64,000 bases of DNA from Nocardiopsis sinuspersici (GCA_008638415.1 VWVT01000001.1:558001-622000); one strand, 5' to 3'; positions 9,102-17,854 are shown, counted from the first letter of the stretch. Program-made: numbers and translations. Notes: generated by a model from the letters alone, not told the origin.

Positions 9102-9932
9102 TCATCGCCCGAGGGAGCGGAACCGCCGGACGCAGAGCGGGAAGAAGACCGCTGTGATCACCAGCGGCCAGACCACGGCCATGAGCACGGCGTTCTGCGC
9201 GATCCAGCTCTCACCTCCCCAGCCCGGGTTGCCGAACAGCTCCCGGACCGCGGCGACGGTGGAGGACAAGGGGTTCCAGTCCGCGACCGCGCCCAGCCAG
9301 AGCGGCATGGAGGCCGTGGCCACGAACGCGTTGGACAGGAACCCCAGGGGGAACTCCAGGGTGTGCACGGCCGTGACCGCCCCCTCTCCCCGGACGGCCA
9401 GGCCGACGTAGACACCCACCCACACCAGGGAGAAGCGCAGCAGCAGGAGCAGTCCGATCCCGGCCGCGGCCTCGCCCGGGGTGCCGTTCCACTGCCAGCC
9501 CACCAGCAGCCCGCAGACGACCAGCAGGGCCAGGGTGACCGCGGACCTGAGCATGTCCGCCGCGCACCGGCCCACCACGACGGCCGAGGGCGCCATGGGC
9601 ATGGAGCGGAACCGGTCGGTGACCCCGCGCGCGGTGTCGTCGGACACGGCGGTGACCGTCTCACCCACCCCGAAGACCATCGCCATGGCGAACATGCCGG
9701 GCATCAGGAACTCCCTGTAGTCCCCGCCGCCGGGCACGGTCATCGCCCCGCCGAACAGGAACCCGAACATCAGCACCATGGCGACGGGGAACAGCAGCCC
9801 GGCGACGAGCTGACCGGGCCGGCGCCGCCAGTGGAAGATGTCGCGCCGGGTGATGGTCCACCCGTCCGCGAGCGCCCACAGGAGGCGGTCGGCCACCGTC
9901 GGTCCACCGGTACGGGTCGTGTTGTCGTTCAT
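9102..9932 (-). CDS. ABC-2 type exporter permease (DrrB-like)
   Basis: 276 residues from ATG 9932, which overlaps the ATPase stop (ATGA). It has six membrane segments of the ABC2_membrane type. The family signature around MPGMFAMAMVFGVGETVTAVSDDTARGVTDRFRSMPMAPSAVVVGR is clear, as is the C-terminal region VADWNPLSSTVAAVRELFGNPGW. It forms the transmembrane half of an exporter with the upstream ATPase. By homology such pairs confer self-resistance to hydrophobic drugs or export lipids; the substrate is unknown. Confidence 0.9.
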   Translation of the reverse strand: MNDNTTRTGGPTVADRLLWALADGWTITRRDIFHWRRRPGQLVAGLLFPVAMVLMFGFLFGGAMTVPGGGDYREFLMPGMFAMAMVFGVGETVTAVSDDTARGVTDRFRSMPMAPSAVVVGRCAADMLRSAVTLALLVVCGLLVGWQWNGTPGEAAAGIGLLLLLRFSLVWVGVYVGLAVRGEGAVTAVHTLEFPLGFLSNAFVATASMPLWLGAVADWNPLSSTVAAVRELFGNPGWGGESWIAQNAVLMAVVWPLVITAVFFPLCVRRFRSLGR

Positions 9933-10888
9933 CGGGTCTCCTCCGCCCGGTCGCCGGTCAGGTGCAGGAACACCTCGTCCAGGGTGGGGCGGCGCAGCGC
10001 GATGTCCTCCACCGCGATCCGCTCCGCCTCCAGCGCCCGTGCCACGCCGGTGAGGGCCGCGACCCGGTCCCCCACACCCACGCTGATCCGCCGTGTGTCG
10101 GCCTCGGTCCCGGGCCGCTCGCCGACCACCCGTTCGATGAGGGCCGCGCTCGCGTCGAGTGCGGCGGCGTCGCGCAGCACCACGTCGATCCGGTCGCCGC
10201 CCAGGCGGGACTTGAGCTCCTCCGGGGTGCCCTCGGCGACGACGCGTCCGGAGTCGACCACCGAGATCCGGTCGGCGAGCTGGTCGGCCTCCTCCAGGTA
10301 CTGGGTGGTGAGCAGTACCGTCGTGCCGTCCGCCACCAGCTCGCGGACCGCGCTCCACACCTCGCCCCGCCCGCGCGGGTCGAGCCCGGCGGTGGGCTCG
10401 TCCAGGAACAGCACCGGCGGGGACAGGACCATGCTCGCGGCCAGGTCCAGGCGTCGGCGCATACCGCCGGAGTAGGCGCTGACCGGCTTACCACCGGTGT
10501 CCGCCAGCCGGAAGCGCTCCAACAGCTCGTCCGCACGTGTGGCGGCCCGCCGGGCGCCCAGGTGGTACAGGCGTCCGAACATCTCCAGGTTCTGCCGCCC
10601 GCTGAGCACCTCGTCGACGGCCGCGTTCTGTCCCACCAGCCCGATACCGCGGCGCACTCCGTCCCCGCTCGCGGCCACGTCGTGCCCGGCGACGACGGCG
10701 GTGCCCTCGTCCGCGCGCAGCAGCGTGGCCAGGACGCGCACGGCGGTGGTCTTGCCCGCGCCGTTGGGTCCGAGCAGCCCGCACACGCTGCCGACGGGCA
10801 CGTCGAGGTCGAACCCCCTCAGCGCCCAGCTCCTCCCGTAGCGCTTCCCCAGACCGCGTGCGGTGACCGCGTAACCGGTCGCTTCCAC
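9929..10888 (-). CDS. ABC exporter ATPase (DrrA-like)
   Basis: 319 residues with Walker A LLGPNGAGKTTAV, a Q-loop, the signature YSGGMRRRLDL, Walker B PVLFLDEPTAGLDP and the switch region TTQYLEEADQLAD. A C-terminal extension of about 90 residues (LDEVFLHLTGD) is typical of DrrA drug-export ATPases. The gene precedes the permease in a two-gene operon. Two copies of a TetR-type palindrome lie 27-99 bases upstream of its start, so it is likely derepressed by a ligand. No regulator gene is adjacent; the nearest TetR gene starts at 15998. Confidence 0.93.
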   Translation of the reverse strand: MEATGYAVTARGLGKRYGRSWALRGFDLDVPVGSVCGLLGPNGAGKTTAVRVLATLLRADEGTAVVAGHDVAASGDGVRRGIGLVGQNAAVDEVLSGRQNLEMFGRLYHLGARRAATRADELLERFRLADTGGKPVSAYSGGMRRRLDLAASMVLSPPVLFLDEPTAGLDPRGRGEVWSAVRELVADGTTVLLTTQYLEEADQLADRISVVDSGRVVAEGTPEELKSRLGGDRIDVVLRDAAALDASAALIERVVGERPGTEADTRRISVGVGDRVAALTGVARALEAERIAVEDIALRRPTLDEVFLHLTGDRAEETR

Positions 10889-10914
10889 TGCGCCTCCCCT
10901 CTCGCCACCTGATC

Positions 10915-10929
10915 CCGTACGGCGTACAG
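10915..10929. promoter_or_regulatory. Palindromic operator, copy 1, upstream of the DrrAB operon
   Basis: CCGTACGGCGTACAG: the 11-bp core GTACGGCGTAC is symmetric around one base. It is followed directly by AGTACG, giving a second overlapping palindrome CGTACAGTACG. It lies 27 bases upstream of the ATPase start, where a repressor would block transcription. The form is that of a TetR-family operator (inference). Confidence 0.6.
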
Positions 10930-10957
10930 TACGCCCTACGCTCCAAGCAACACAAGA

Positions 10958-11001
10958 GCCCCGGGAAAGATTCCGTACGGCGTACAGGATCTTCCCGGGG
11001 C
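10958..11001. terminator. Large dyad: probable terminator with an embedded operator
   Basis: Arms beginning GCCCCGGGAA and ending TTCCCGGGGC enclose AGATTCC-GTACGGCGTAC-AGGATC. The stem is nearly continuous, with one bulge and one mismatch. It lies 53 bases downstream of the stop of the periplasmic-binding-like gene (minus strand) and upstream of the exporter ATPase. Confidence 0.55.
10973..10987. promoter_or_regulatory. Palindromic operator, copy 2
   Basis: Identical 15-mer CCGTACGGCGTACAG, 58 bases from copy 1. It forms the top of the larger dyad 10958-11001, so operator and terminator sequences are nested. Confidence 0.6.
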
Positions 11002-11053
11002 GGGTGGGCAGGCGCCGGCCCGGCCCTTCCTCCGGGGGCCGGGCCGGATCGGG

Positions 11054-12595
11054 TCACAGGCTGCCGGCACCGCCGACGACGTGCGGACGGGGCCTGGGGA
11101 GGTCTTCCTCCACGGGCAGTTCGACGACGGGCACGTACCTGCCGGCCGCCTCCCCGCCGTGCTCCTCGCTGTAGCTGAGGAACCCGCCGCCCGCACGGAC
11201 CCTGTGGGCGCTGTTGAGCAGCATCAGGTAGGAGCTCACCTCCTTCGAGGTGGGCGGGGCGCCCTCCAGGTCCATCCTGTTGGTCATCCGCACCGCGCTG
11301 GCCGCCACGGCGAACGCGTCGTGGTTGATCAGGGCGTATCCGTTGTGGAGGGCGGTGGGGTCCTCGTCCCCGACGTACTCGTGGAAGGCGTTCACGAACG
11401 ACATGTAGTGGGGCGGCCTCTCGACCGAGGGGTCGCCCGCGTTCCAGCGGTGGTCGACGGAAGAGGCGTAGACCAGGGTGATGTCACCGTCCCTCAGATA
11501 GCCCTGCACCTCCTCGTCGTCCATGGCGGTCAGGCCGATGGCGACGAACAGCACCCGGAAGGACTGGTCCGTACAGTTCCGGTGGGCGAGGGAGGCGATG
11601 AACTCCTTGAGGTCCGGAGCGCGTCCCGCGAAGAACACCGTGTCGGTCTTCGCGACGCACATGTTGAGGACCACCGTGTCGAACAGGCCCGCCTTGGGAG
11701 GGTCGCCGACGGTCGTGCCCATGTACTCCTGGGGGTGCCCGGAGATGTAGACGCCGAGCTGGTTCTCGTAGGCCTCGCGCAGGGACTCGACGAACAGGTC
11801 GGGCTCGTTGTCGTCGTAGACCAGGGTCGCCCGAGCCGGTTCCTCCAGGTCGTCGAGGTAGGCACGCAGCGCCCGCACGTACTCGGTGTTGCTGGGGGCG
11901 GCGCGCACCAGGCCCGGCGTCTCCGGTTGGGCGAGGCCGTCGGCGGTGACCGCGGAGGACACCATCGGGATGCCGTGCGTGTTGAGGCGGGCGGCGACGT
12001 CCCGGGTGGAGTCGATGCTCACCCCCATGCCGATGACCGCCACGAGGGGGTTGTCCTCGTCCTCCGACATGGCGACGAGGTCGGACACGACCGGCTCCCA
12101 CTGCCTCTGCTGACCGCCCATGTTGGCGAGGTAGAGCTGGATCCCGGGACTTTCGTCACCGAAGTGGGGAGAGTGGTTGGCCCGCATCTGGGCGGTGTAG
12201 GCGCCCTCCAGCGACCTGACCATACGGACGGGGTCCATGGGGCTGACATCGCCGAAGGTGAGCGTGCCCAGCAGGGCGATCCGGACGACGTGCCCGCCGG
12301 CCTCCTCCGCCACCCGGGCGTTCTCCCGGGCGATGTCGGCCTGCACCTCGGTGTACTGCTCGTGGTAGAGGTACGAGCCGTCGGTGACGCCCACGCACTG
12401 CCCGTCGACCAGGCGCACGCCGCTGGTGGGCCCGCCGCAGGTGAACACGTCCCAGTAGAGGGCGACCGGGACCACGAGCAGGAGTACCAGGGCGGGCACG
12501 AGCAGTCTCCACCAGCGCCTCAGCCACCTCCTGAAGACGGATCCCGGTTCACCGGGCATGTGCGCGAACGAGGGTGCGTTGTCGGGGCCGGTCAT
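11054..12595 (-). CDS. Membrane-anchored periplasmic-binding-fold protein without a transporter
   Basis: 513 residues with a cytoplasmic N-terminus of about 28 residues, one TM anchor (about 29-47, LLVPALVLLLVVPVALYW), then a large extracytoplasmic domain. The fold resembles Leu/Ile/Val-type substrate-binding proteins (Peripla_BP_6). Recognisable segments are VTDGSYLY, VRIALLGTLTFG, PLVAVIGMGVSIDSTRDVAARLNTHGIPMVSSAVTADGL and DTVFFAGRAPDLKEFIASL. It lacks a lipobox, and no permease or transport ATPase lies nearby. It is 28 bases downstream of the P-loop ATPase gene, so the two are probably one operon. It most likely senses or captures a ligand outside the cell for the ATPase partner (inference). 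Confidence 0.8.
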   Translation of the reverse strand: MTGPDNAPSFAHMPGEPGSVFRRWLRRWWRLLVPALVLLLVVPVALYWDVFTCGGPTSGVRLVDGQCVGVTDGSYLYHEQYTEVQADIARENARVAEEAGGHVVRIALLGTLTFGDVSPMDPVRMVRSLEGAYTAQMRANHSPHFGDESPGIQLYLANMGGQQRQWEPVVSDLVAMSEDEDNPLVAVIGMGVSIDSTRDVAARLNTHGIPMVSSAVTADGLAQPETPGLVRAAPSNTEYVRALRAYLDDLEEPARATLVYDDNEPDLFVESLREAYENQLGVYISGHPQEYMGTTVGDPPKAGLFDTVVLNMCVAKTDTVFFAGRAPDLKEFIASLAHRNCTDQSFRVLFVAIGLTAMDDEEVQGYLRDGDITLVYASSVDHRWNAGDPSVERPPHYMSFVNAFHEYVGDEDPTALHNGYALINHDAFAVAASAVRMTNRMDLEGAPPTSKEVSSYLMLLNSAHRVRAGGGFLSYSEEHGGEAAGRYVPVVELPVEEDLPRPRPHVVGGAGSL

Positions 12596-12623
12596 GCTCG
12601 TCCCTTCTCTGGTGGATGGCCGC

Positions 12624-14801
12624 TCATGCCCTGGCTCCGAACTTGGCGACCAGCCTCAGGTGCCAGGCCGCCTCCTCCAGGATGTGGGCGGCTCCTTTCG
12701 GAGCCCGCCCGGCCAAGTCGTTCAACGCCATGTGGCAGACCGAGTGCAGGGCCCCGGAACGGAAGTGGTCGGGGTCGTTGAGGATCTGGAGGGCCGCGAC
12801 GAGCTTGAGGATGGCCTCGGTCTCCTGCGCCCCTTCCGTCTCCTCCGTGGCCGCGTGCGGCTGCCACATGTTCGCCCACGCGTCCAGAAGCGGAAGCGAC
12901 GGGCGGACCCGCAGGGGTGCCGCGGTGACCTCGCGCAGCAGCCTGACCCACTCCTCTCCGCCGATGTCGGGGGCCTGGAGCCAGCCCTGGAGGTGCCAGG
13001 CCACGCGGGAGAGCTGTCCGGCGCAGAGGCGGTGGTGGATCTCGCACTCGGCGGGGCTCTGGTTGTCGGCCTGTCCGCTCTGGTAGTAGTCGGCGAGTGC
13101 GAGGTGGACCGCGTCCCAGTTCCCGGGGGCGCCGGTCGAGCGCCTGGCCAGGCGCCGGGACAGGAGGCGGCGCAGCACCGTGGTCGCCTCCGGATCCGCC
13201 CGGTCCCACAGCGGATAGGCGAGGAGGCGGTCCTCCTCGACGCGTTCGGTGAGCTCACCCGACCGGTTCAGCCACAGCCCCGCGTCGGGGTCCCTGGCCG
13301 CGGAGCAGGTGACGAGCGCCTCCCTGAGCCGGTGGTCCAGCAGGTCGGGGTCGGCGCCGAGTGCCGTCGCGAGCATGTGCTCCTCGACGGTCACGGTGGA
13401 CTCCAGCCTGGTGACCGTGTCCACCGGGCGGTGGGAGAGCGCGCCGTGCAGGCTGTTCCCCTGGACCGCGACCCAGGCGTCGGTGAGCTGGGCGGTGGTT
13501 CCCGGATGTCCCCCGGTGAAGTTCACCAGGAGGTCGACGATCTCCTTCGAGACACGGCCGCTGCCCTTGGCCCGGGAGCGGGCACGGGAGAACAGCTCTC
13601 CGACGTCCGGTCGGCCCAGGGGGGCCAGGGAGGAGAAGCGCATGTACTGCCGGATGTCCTCGTAGAACCGTTCGAGGGGCACTCCCTCGACCGTCTCGGC
13701 CGTGGTGGCGACGACGGTGAGCGGCTCGGGGAAGCCGACTCCGCCGAAGAGCCCCGTCCTGGCGAAGGGCGCCGGCGCCTCGGCCAGGGACCTGAGCAGT
13801 ACGGGTCCCACGCCCTGGTCGGCGTTGTCCAGCAAGAGGACGGGGGTGGGCTGGTAGCCCACGCGCCTGGCCGCGTGCTGGAGGTCGGTGAACATGGCCT
13901 CGCTCAGGAAGCGGCCCACCTTCTCCCGGTTGGAGATACGGGACACGGCGTCCACGGCGTCGGGTTCCCGCGCCTGTAGCCACAGGTGGTAGAGGGAGTC
14001 GGCCACCTGTTCCCTGGCCTGGCCGCCCTGCCCCTGGGTGCGCATCCAGTCGAAGACGCGTTCCAGTACGCGGGCGCCCACCCCCGAGACCGCGGCGACC
14101 CACCTGGCGATGTCGACGGGCAGGGGGTCGACGCCGATCAGCTCGGCGGGCGGAATGAGGTTGCCCGCCTCACCCAGGAACCTGCTCAGCCGCCCCATGC
14201 CGTCGGGCCACACCTGGTCCACCAGCTTGGTGATCTCCGCGTGCGCCCGGTCGTTCCTGCCCTGGATATCGCTCTCGTCGTCCGGCTCTCCGTCGAGGTC
14301 GATTTCCAGGCGAATGGTGATCAGGCCGATCCAGAGCCGGGGAAACTGGAGGCGCCCGTAGTACTTCAGGGCGCGGGCGAGTCCTTTCTCCTGGTGGGAG
14401 GAGATGGCGGCGAAGGTGTCGGGGACACTGGAGTGGTACCTGGCGTCGGACAGGTCCAGATGGGCGTAGGGGACGCCGATCCTCTCCAGCTCCCGAGCCT
14501 TGTGCCGCACGAAGTGCGACTTGCCGTATCCCTGCGGCCCGCGAACCACCATGATGGGGCGCCGACGGCCCGGCGGTCCGGACCAGCCGGGATCCATGAG
14601 CTCCTTGCAGTAGGCGGCCTGTGCCTCCTGACCGACCGGTGTCTCATGACCGTCCGGCATCTCCGAGCCACTCGCCACGATCCGGTCGCCTCCCGCTCTC
14701 CGCACTATTTTCTGGTCCACCACCGCCATATGATGCGCGTTCTTCCCGGCATTATGGCTGGAACCATTTTTTGTGACGTACGTGTTATGAGGATTGTCCA
14801 C
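12624..14801 (-). CDS. Large P-loop ATPase (STAND/AAA-like) paired with an orphan binding protein
   Basis: Up to 725 residues from GTG 14801; a downstream ATG at 14729 preceded by GGGAAG is an alternative. Walker A is GPQGYGKS (about residues 88-95), and a Walker B-like strand VLLLDNADQG lies near residue 323. The middle contains an arginine-rich sensor-like region and a winged-helix-like segment. The C-terminal 200 residues are helical, TPR-like and Trp-rich (WHLQGWLQAPD, WQPHAATEE). No DNA-binding or nuclease domain is recognised. The 5' flank is conspicuously AT-rich for this genome. ATPase-regulated assembly or signalling is inferred; it is cytoplasmic, with its operon partner facing outward. 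Confidence 0.75.
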   Translation of the reverse strand: MDNPHNTYVTKNGSSHNAGKNAHHMAVVDQKIVRRAGGDRIVASGSEMPDGHETPVGQEAQAAYCKELMDPGWSGPPGRRRPIMVVRGPQGYGKSHFVRHKARELERIGVPYAHLDLSDARYHSSVPDTFAAISSHQEKGLARALKYYGRLQFPRLWIGLITIRLEIDLDGEPDDESDIQGRNDRAHAEITKLVDQVWPDGMGRLSRFLGEAGNLIPPAELIGVDPLPVDIARWVAAVSGVGARVLERVFDWMRTQGQGGQAREQVADSLYHLWLQAREPDAVDAVSRISNREKVGRFLSEAMFTDLQHAARRVGYQPTPVLLLDNADQGVGPVLLRSLAEAPAPFARTGLFGGVGFPEPLTVVATTAETVEGVPLERFYEDIRQYMRFSSLAPLGRPDVGELFSRARSRAKGSGRVSKEIVDLLVNFTGGHPGTTAQLTDAWVAVQGNSLHGALSHRPVDTVTRLESTVTVEEHMLATALGADPDLLDHRLREALVTCSAARDPDAGLWLNRSGELTERVEEDRLLAYPLWDRADPEATTVLRRLLSRRLARRSTGAPGNWDAVHLALADYYQSGQADNQSPAECEIHHRLCAGQLSRVAWHLQGWLQAPDIGGEEWVRLLREVTAAPLRVRPSLPLLDAWANMWQPHAATEETEGAQETEAILKLVAALQILNDPDHFRSGALHSVCHMALNDLAGRAPKGAAHILEEAAWHLRLVAKFGARA

Positions 14802-14985
14802 CTATTAGCACCCTGATCCCTCTTGGTGCAATTGTTACCGTGGGTGCCTATGATGCTGACGATCCGTCATAACGCGCGGTGGAACGGGGAATTCCGGAGC
14901 CGTCCACAGGTGAATGAGGCACCTTCCGCCCACAGAAGGGACCTGCTTTCATGGGATGAATTCCATGATCTGAGCGGAGGAGTCC
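14802..14985. other. AT-rich divergent intergenic region
   Basis: Sequence between the P-loop ATPase start and the remnant ORF. It contains A/T-rich runs near 14700-14880 that are unusual for this window and probably hold the ATPase promoter. No tRNA or strong hairpin is seen. Confidence 0.4.
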
Positions 14986-15305
14986 ATGGCGGGCACCGGG
15001 ACGGCCGCGGCCGCGAGCACACGCGGGCGGGCCCCGCCTCACCACCGCGACCGCCCGCGCCACCACCGCCGCCGCGGCTGCCCGCGACCGGGACACCGGA
15101 CGCCCGCGGACCCCGGCGTCACCTGTGGTGGCTGATCGCCTCGCAGCCGTGGAGGGTCCTGGCCGGCTCGTTCCGGGGTACCGCCCGGATGACCGGATTG
15201 ATGGTGTCGCCCCACCTCCTCGCCCGCGCGGTGGACGCGTTCCGGACTGTCACCGGAACCGGGCACCATGGAGGCGACCACCGCCGCCTGCCCCGAGGAG
15301 CTGCC
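14986..15305 (+). pseudogene. Fragment of an ABC exporter membrane domain
   Basis: An ATG at 14986 with an excellent GGAGGAG site opens a frame that stops after 49 codons. Another frame of the same stretch (about 15105-15240) encodes WWLIASQPWRVLAGSFRG followed by TARMTGLMVSPHLLARAVDAF. This resembles the first transmembrane helix region of type-1 ABC exporters. Homology stops after AVDAF, and no ATPase domain follows before the tag gene. It is best explained as a frameshifted and truncated remnant. The assignment rests on pattern similarity only. Confidence 0.4.
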
Positions 15306-15869
15306 ATGTCCGACCAGCGCTGTGCCTGGGCGCGGGGGGCGTCCGAGCTGATGAGGGCCTACCACGACGAGGAGTGGGGCAGACCCTCACGCGACGACGC
15401 CCACCTGTTCGAGATGCTCGTCCTGGAGGGCGCGCAGGCGGGGCTGTCCTGGGCCACCGTGCTCAACAAACGGGAGAACTACCGGCGTGCCCTGGACGGC
15501 TTCGACCCGGACCGGATCGCGGACTACGGCCAGGAGGAGACCGACCGGCTCCTCCGGGACGCCGGGATCATCCGCAACCGGCTCAAGGTGGCCTCGCTTC
15601 CCCGCAACGCACAGGCCTTCCAGAAGGTACGCGCCGAGTACGGCACCTTCGCCGACTACCTCTGGGGCTGGGTGGACGGATCGCCCGTGGTCAACCGCTT
15701 CACCGAACCGTCGGAGGTCCCGGCGAGCACCCCGTTGTCGGACCGGGTGAGCAAGGACCTGCGAAAGCGCGGTTTCACCTTCGTCGGCACCACCATCGTC
15801 TACTCCTACCTCCAGTCCGCGGGCCTGGTCGAGGACCACCTGGTGAACTGCCCGGCCAAACCCGCCTGA
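15306..15869 (+). CDS. tag: DNA-3-methyladenine glycosylase I
   Basis: 187 residues from ATG 15306 after CGAGGAG. It has the family start CAWARG...YHDEEWG, the substrate-pocket region FEMLVLEGAQAGLSWATVLNKRENYR and the C-terminal VEDHLVNC. Cys6, His20 and the terminal HxxxC occupy the positions of the Tag zinc site. The enzyme removes 3-methyladenine from alkylated DNA to start base-excision repair in the cytoplasm. It appears monocistronic, with a TetR gene following on the same strand after 128 bases. Confidence 0.92.
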   Translation: MSDQRCAWARGASELMRAYHDEEWGRPSRDDAHLFEMLVLEGAQAGLSWATVLNKRENYRRALDGFDPDRIADYGQEETDRLLRDAGIIRNRLKVASLPRNAQAFQKVRAEYGTFADYLWGWVDGSPVVNRFTEPSEVPASTPLSDRVSKDLRKRGFTFVGTTIVYSYLQSAGLVEDHLVNCPAKPA

Positions 15870-15997
15870 GCACCGACGGAGACGCCCGCGTCTCCACCCC
15901 GGCGCGTGAACGCGCTCCCGGCGCCCGGACGCCGACCGGCCCGCGCGGGCGCCCTGCCCTACACTGGCCCCCACCCGGACCGAGAGCAGGACGGCCG

Positions 15998-16783
15998 ATG
16001 CCCACGCAGTACCCCAGGAGCGGCGACCCCGCACGCAGCCTCGCCCTGCTGTGGCGGACCCAGGAGCCCGTCAGCCGACGGAGCAAACCGGATCTGAGCG
16101 TGGACCGGATCGTGGCCGTGGCCTCGGAGACGGCCGACACCGACGGGCTGGCCGCCCTGTCCATGCGCAAGGTCGCCGAACGCCTGGGCGTGGGGACCAT
16201 GTCGCTGTACACCTACGTCCCCGGCAAGGGCGAGCTGGTCGACCTGATGCTCGACGCCGCGTACGCGGACCTGTACGAGGGCGGCGAGCGGCCCGGGCAC
16301 TGGCGGGACCGGCTGGGCGCGGTCGCGTACGCGAACTGGCGGCTGTTCCTGCGCCATCCGTGGATGCTGCAAACCCCCCGGAACCGCCTGCTCGGCCCCC
16401 ACCTCATCGCCAAGTACGAGTACGAGCTGTCGGCCGTGGACGGGCTGGGCCTGACCGACGCCGAGATGGACTCCACGGTCAGCCTGGTCAACAGCTACGC
16501 GGAGGGCGCCGCCGGCCAGGCCGTGGCGGCGGGTGAGAACGAGAGGTCCTCGGGGATGACCGACGGGCAGTGGTGGCGCACCCACGGCCCGCTGCTGGCG
16601 GCCTTCGTACGCGACGACGACTACCCGCTCGCCTCGCGCGTGGGCAGCGCGGTGGGCCGGGAGCACCAGACGGCGTACGCCCCCGAGCACGAGTTCGCCT
16701 TCGGACTGGAACGCGTCCTGGACGGCGTCCAGGTCCTGGTGGACTCCCGGAGCTCCCGGGACGCCCCTCGGGACCGCTCCTGA
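15998..16783 (+). CDS. TetR-family regulator with TetR_C-type ligand domain
   Basis: 261 residues from ATG 15998 (AGGA upstream). The N-terminal helix-turn-helix is at about 33-72 (IVAVASETADTDGLAALSMR, AERLGVGTMSLYTYV). A long, Trp-rich C-terminal ligand domain (HWRDRL, QWWRTHGPLL) follows. This subclass often represses ABC exporters. Here the adjacent exporter is only a remnant (14986-15305), and the intact drrAB-like operon with TetR-type operators lies 5 kb away. The operator GTACGGCGTAC is not present in its own 5' region. Confidence 0.88.
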   Translation: MPTQYPRSGDPARSLALLWRTQEPVSRRSKPDLSVDRIVAVASETADTDGLAALSMRKVAERLGVGTMSLYTYVPGKGELVDLMLDAAYADLYEGGERPGHWRDRLGAVAYANWRLFLRHPWMLQTPRNRLLGPHLIAKYEYELSAVDGLGLTDAEMDSTVSLVNSYAEGAAGQAVAAGENERSSGMTDGQWWRTHGPLLAAFVRDDDYPLASRVGSAVGREHQTAYAPEHEFAFGLERVLDGVQVLVDSRSSRDAPRDRS

Positions 16784-16883
16784 AGGGGCGCCGCTCCGCA
16801 GGTGGGAACTGTGTGATCCGACCGGCCGGGGGTACGGTAAACCCGCATTGACGTCGCGCGTGACGACACCGGAGGGGAACGGC

Positions 16884-17609
16884 ATGGGGGACATCGACCT
16901 GTCGCTGATCGGGGACCTGTACCGCAGGTACCGGGATCCGCTGGCCAAGGTCCGGGACGCACAACGCGACTTCCTCCGTCGGACGCGCGGGCGGATGACT
17001 CCGCAGCTCGACGACCTGGAGGCGGAGATCACCTACATGCTGCTGCGTGAGACGCGGCCGGACACGGTGATGGAGCTGGGCACCTTCCACGGCTGGTCCA
17101 CCACGTGGATCCTGCAGGCGCTGCGCGACAACGGCACGGGGACGCTGCACTCCTTCGACATCGTGGACAACGTGGTGGCGAACGTGCCCTCCGACCTGGC
17201 CCTGGGCCGGTGGGAGTTCCACAAGGGCGACATCCGCGAGAACATGTCGCAGGTCCCGGAGGGGATCGGCTACCTGTTCGTGGACGCCGCGCACAACGGC
17301 CGGTTCGCGAAGTGGTACCTGTCCGAGCTGTTCCCCCGGATCGCTCCGGGAACCCCCGTCAGTGTCCACGACGTCTTCCACGGCAGGCGGGCCCTGCCGC
17401 TGACCGAGGGCGCCGCGGTGCTGTCGTGGCTGCGCCGCACCGGCACGGACTTCTTCACCCCGTCCCGCAAGCGGGCGCCCGCGCCCCACGTCGCGCTCCT
17501 GGAGCTGCGGGAGGACCTGGGGCTGGGCGAGCCGGTGCGCACCAGCACCGACAACCCGATGATCTACTTCCGGATGCCGGAGCACCACGCCGCCCCGACC
17601 GCACGCTGA
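16884..17609 (+). CDS. Class I SAM-dependent methyltransferase (Methyltransf_24 type)
   Basis: 241 residues from ATG 16884 with GGAGG upstream. The Rossmann motif I region is DTVMELGTFHGWSTTWILQAL. It is followed by an acidic loop (HSFDIVDNV) and a catalytic-strand motif GYLFVDAAHNGRFAKWYL, then HDVFHGRRALP. The pattern resembles cephalosporin-hydroxylase-like/O-methyltransferase folds of secondary metabolism. A PHDVF-like His-Asp pair may bind a metal. Substrate unknown; ends at a terminator. Confidence 0.8.
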   Translation: MGDIDLSLIGDLYRRYRDPLAKVRDAQRDFLRRTRGRMTPQLDDLEAEITYMLLRETRPDTVMELGTFHGWSTTWILQALRDNGTGTLHSFDIVDNVVANVPSDLALGRWEFHKGDIRENMSQVPEGIGYLFVDAAHNGRFAKWYLSELFPRIAPGTPVSVHDVFHGRRALPLTEGAAVLSWLRRTGTDFFTPSRKRAPAPHVALLELREDLGLGEPVRTSTDNPMIYFRMPEHHAAPTAR

Positions 17610-17611
17610 AC

Positions 17612-17642
17612 GGTGACCGGAAAAGCAGGTCCCCCGGTCACC
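17612..17642. terminator. Terminator after the methyltransferase
   Basis: 9-bp arms GGTGACCGG / CCGGTCACC with a 13-nt loop, 3 bases after the stop. Confidence 0.6.
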
Positions 17643-17749
17643 GCCACGGGGACCGGGGAACGCGCGAGGACGGCCCGGGTTCTGTTCGGTGGACTAAGTC
17701 CTGTGCCGCCGGGGGTGGCGAGGGCGCCGACGGGGCCGCCGGAGGCCCT

Positions 17750-17780
17750 GCGGTGCGCCCGTGAGGCACGGGCGCACCGC
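17750..17780. terminator. Terminator of the zwf-edd-eda operon
   Basis: Perfect 14-bp stem GCGGTGCGCCCGTG / CACGGGCGCACCGC with a 3-nt loop, about 75 bases beyond the eda stop on the minus strand. Confidence 0.65.
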
Positions 17781-17854
17781 GGGGACCGAGGACTCCCGTA
17801 CCTGCGGCGTCCTGGCACGAGGCGAGGCGCGGCGGAGCCTCAAGGAAACACGGC

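Noticed and set aside
14823..15305. N-terminal extension of Tag
   Set aside because: ATG 15306 has a good ribosome site and begins the conserved Tag N-terminus; upstream sequence resembles a different family.
15870..15997. GTACGGCGTAC operator upstream of the TetR gene
   Set aside because: The motif is not present there, so auto-regulation through the same site is not supported.
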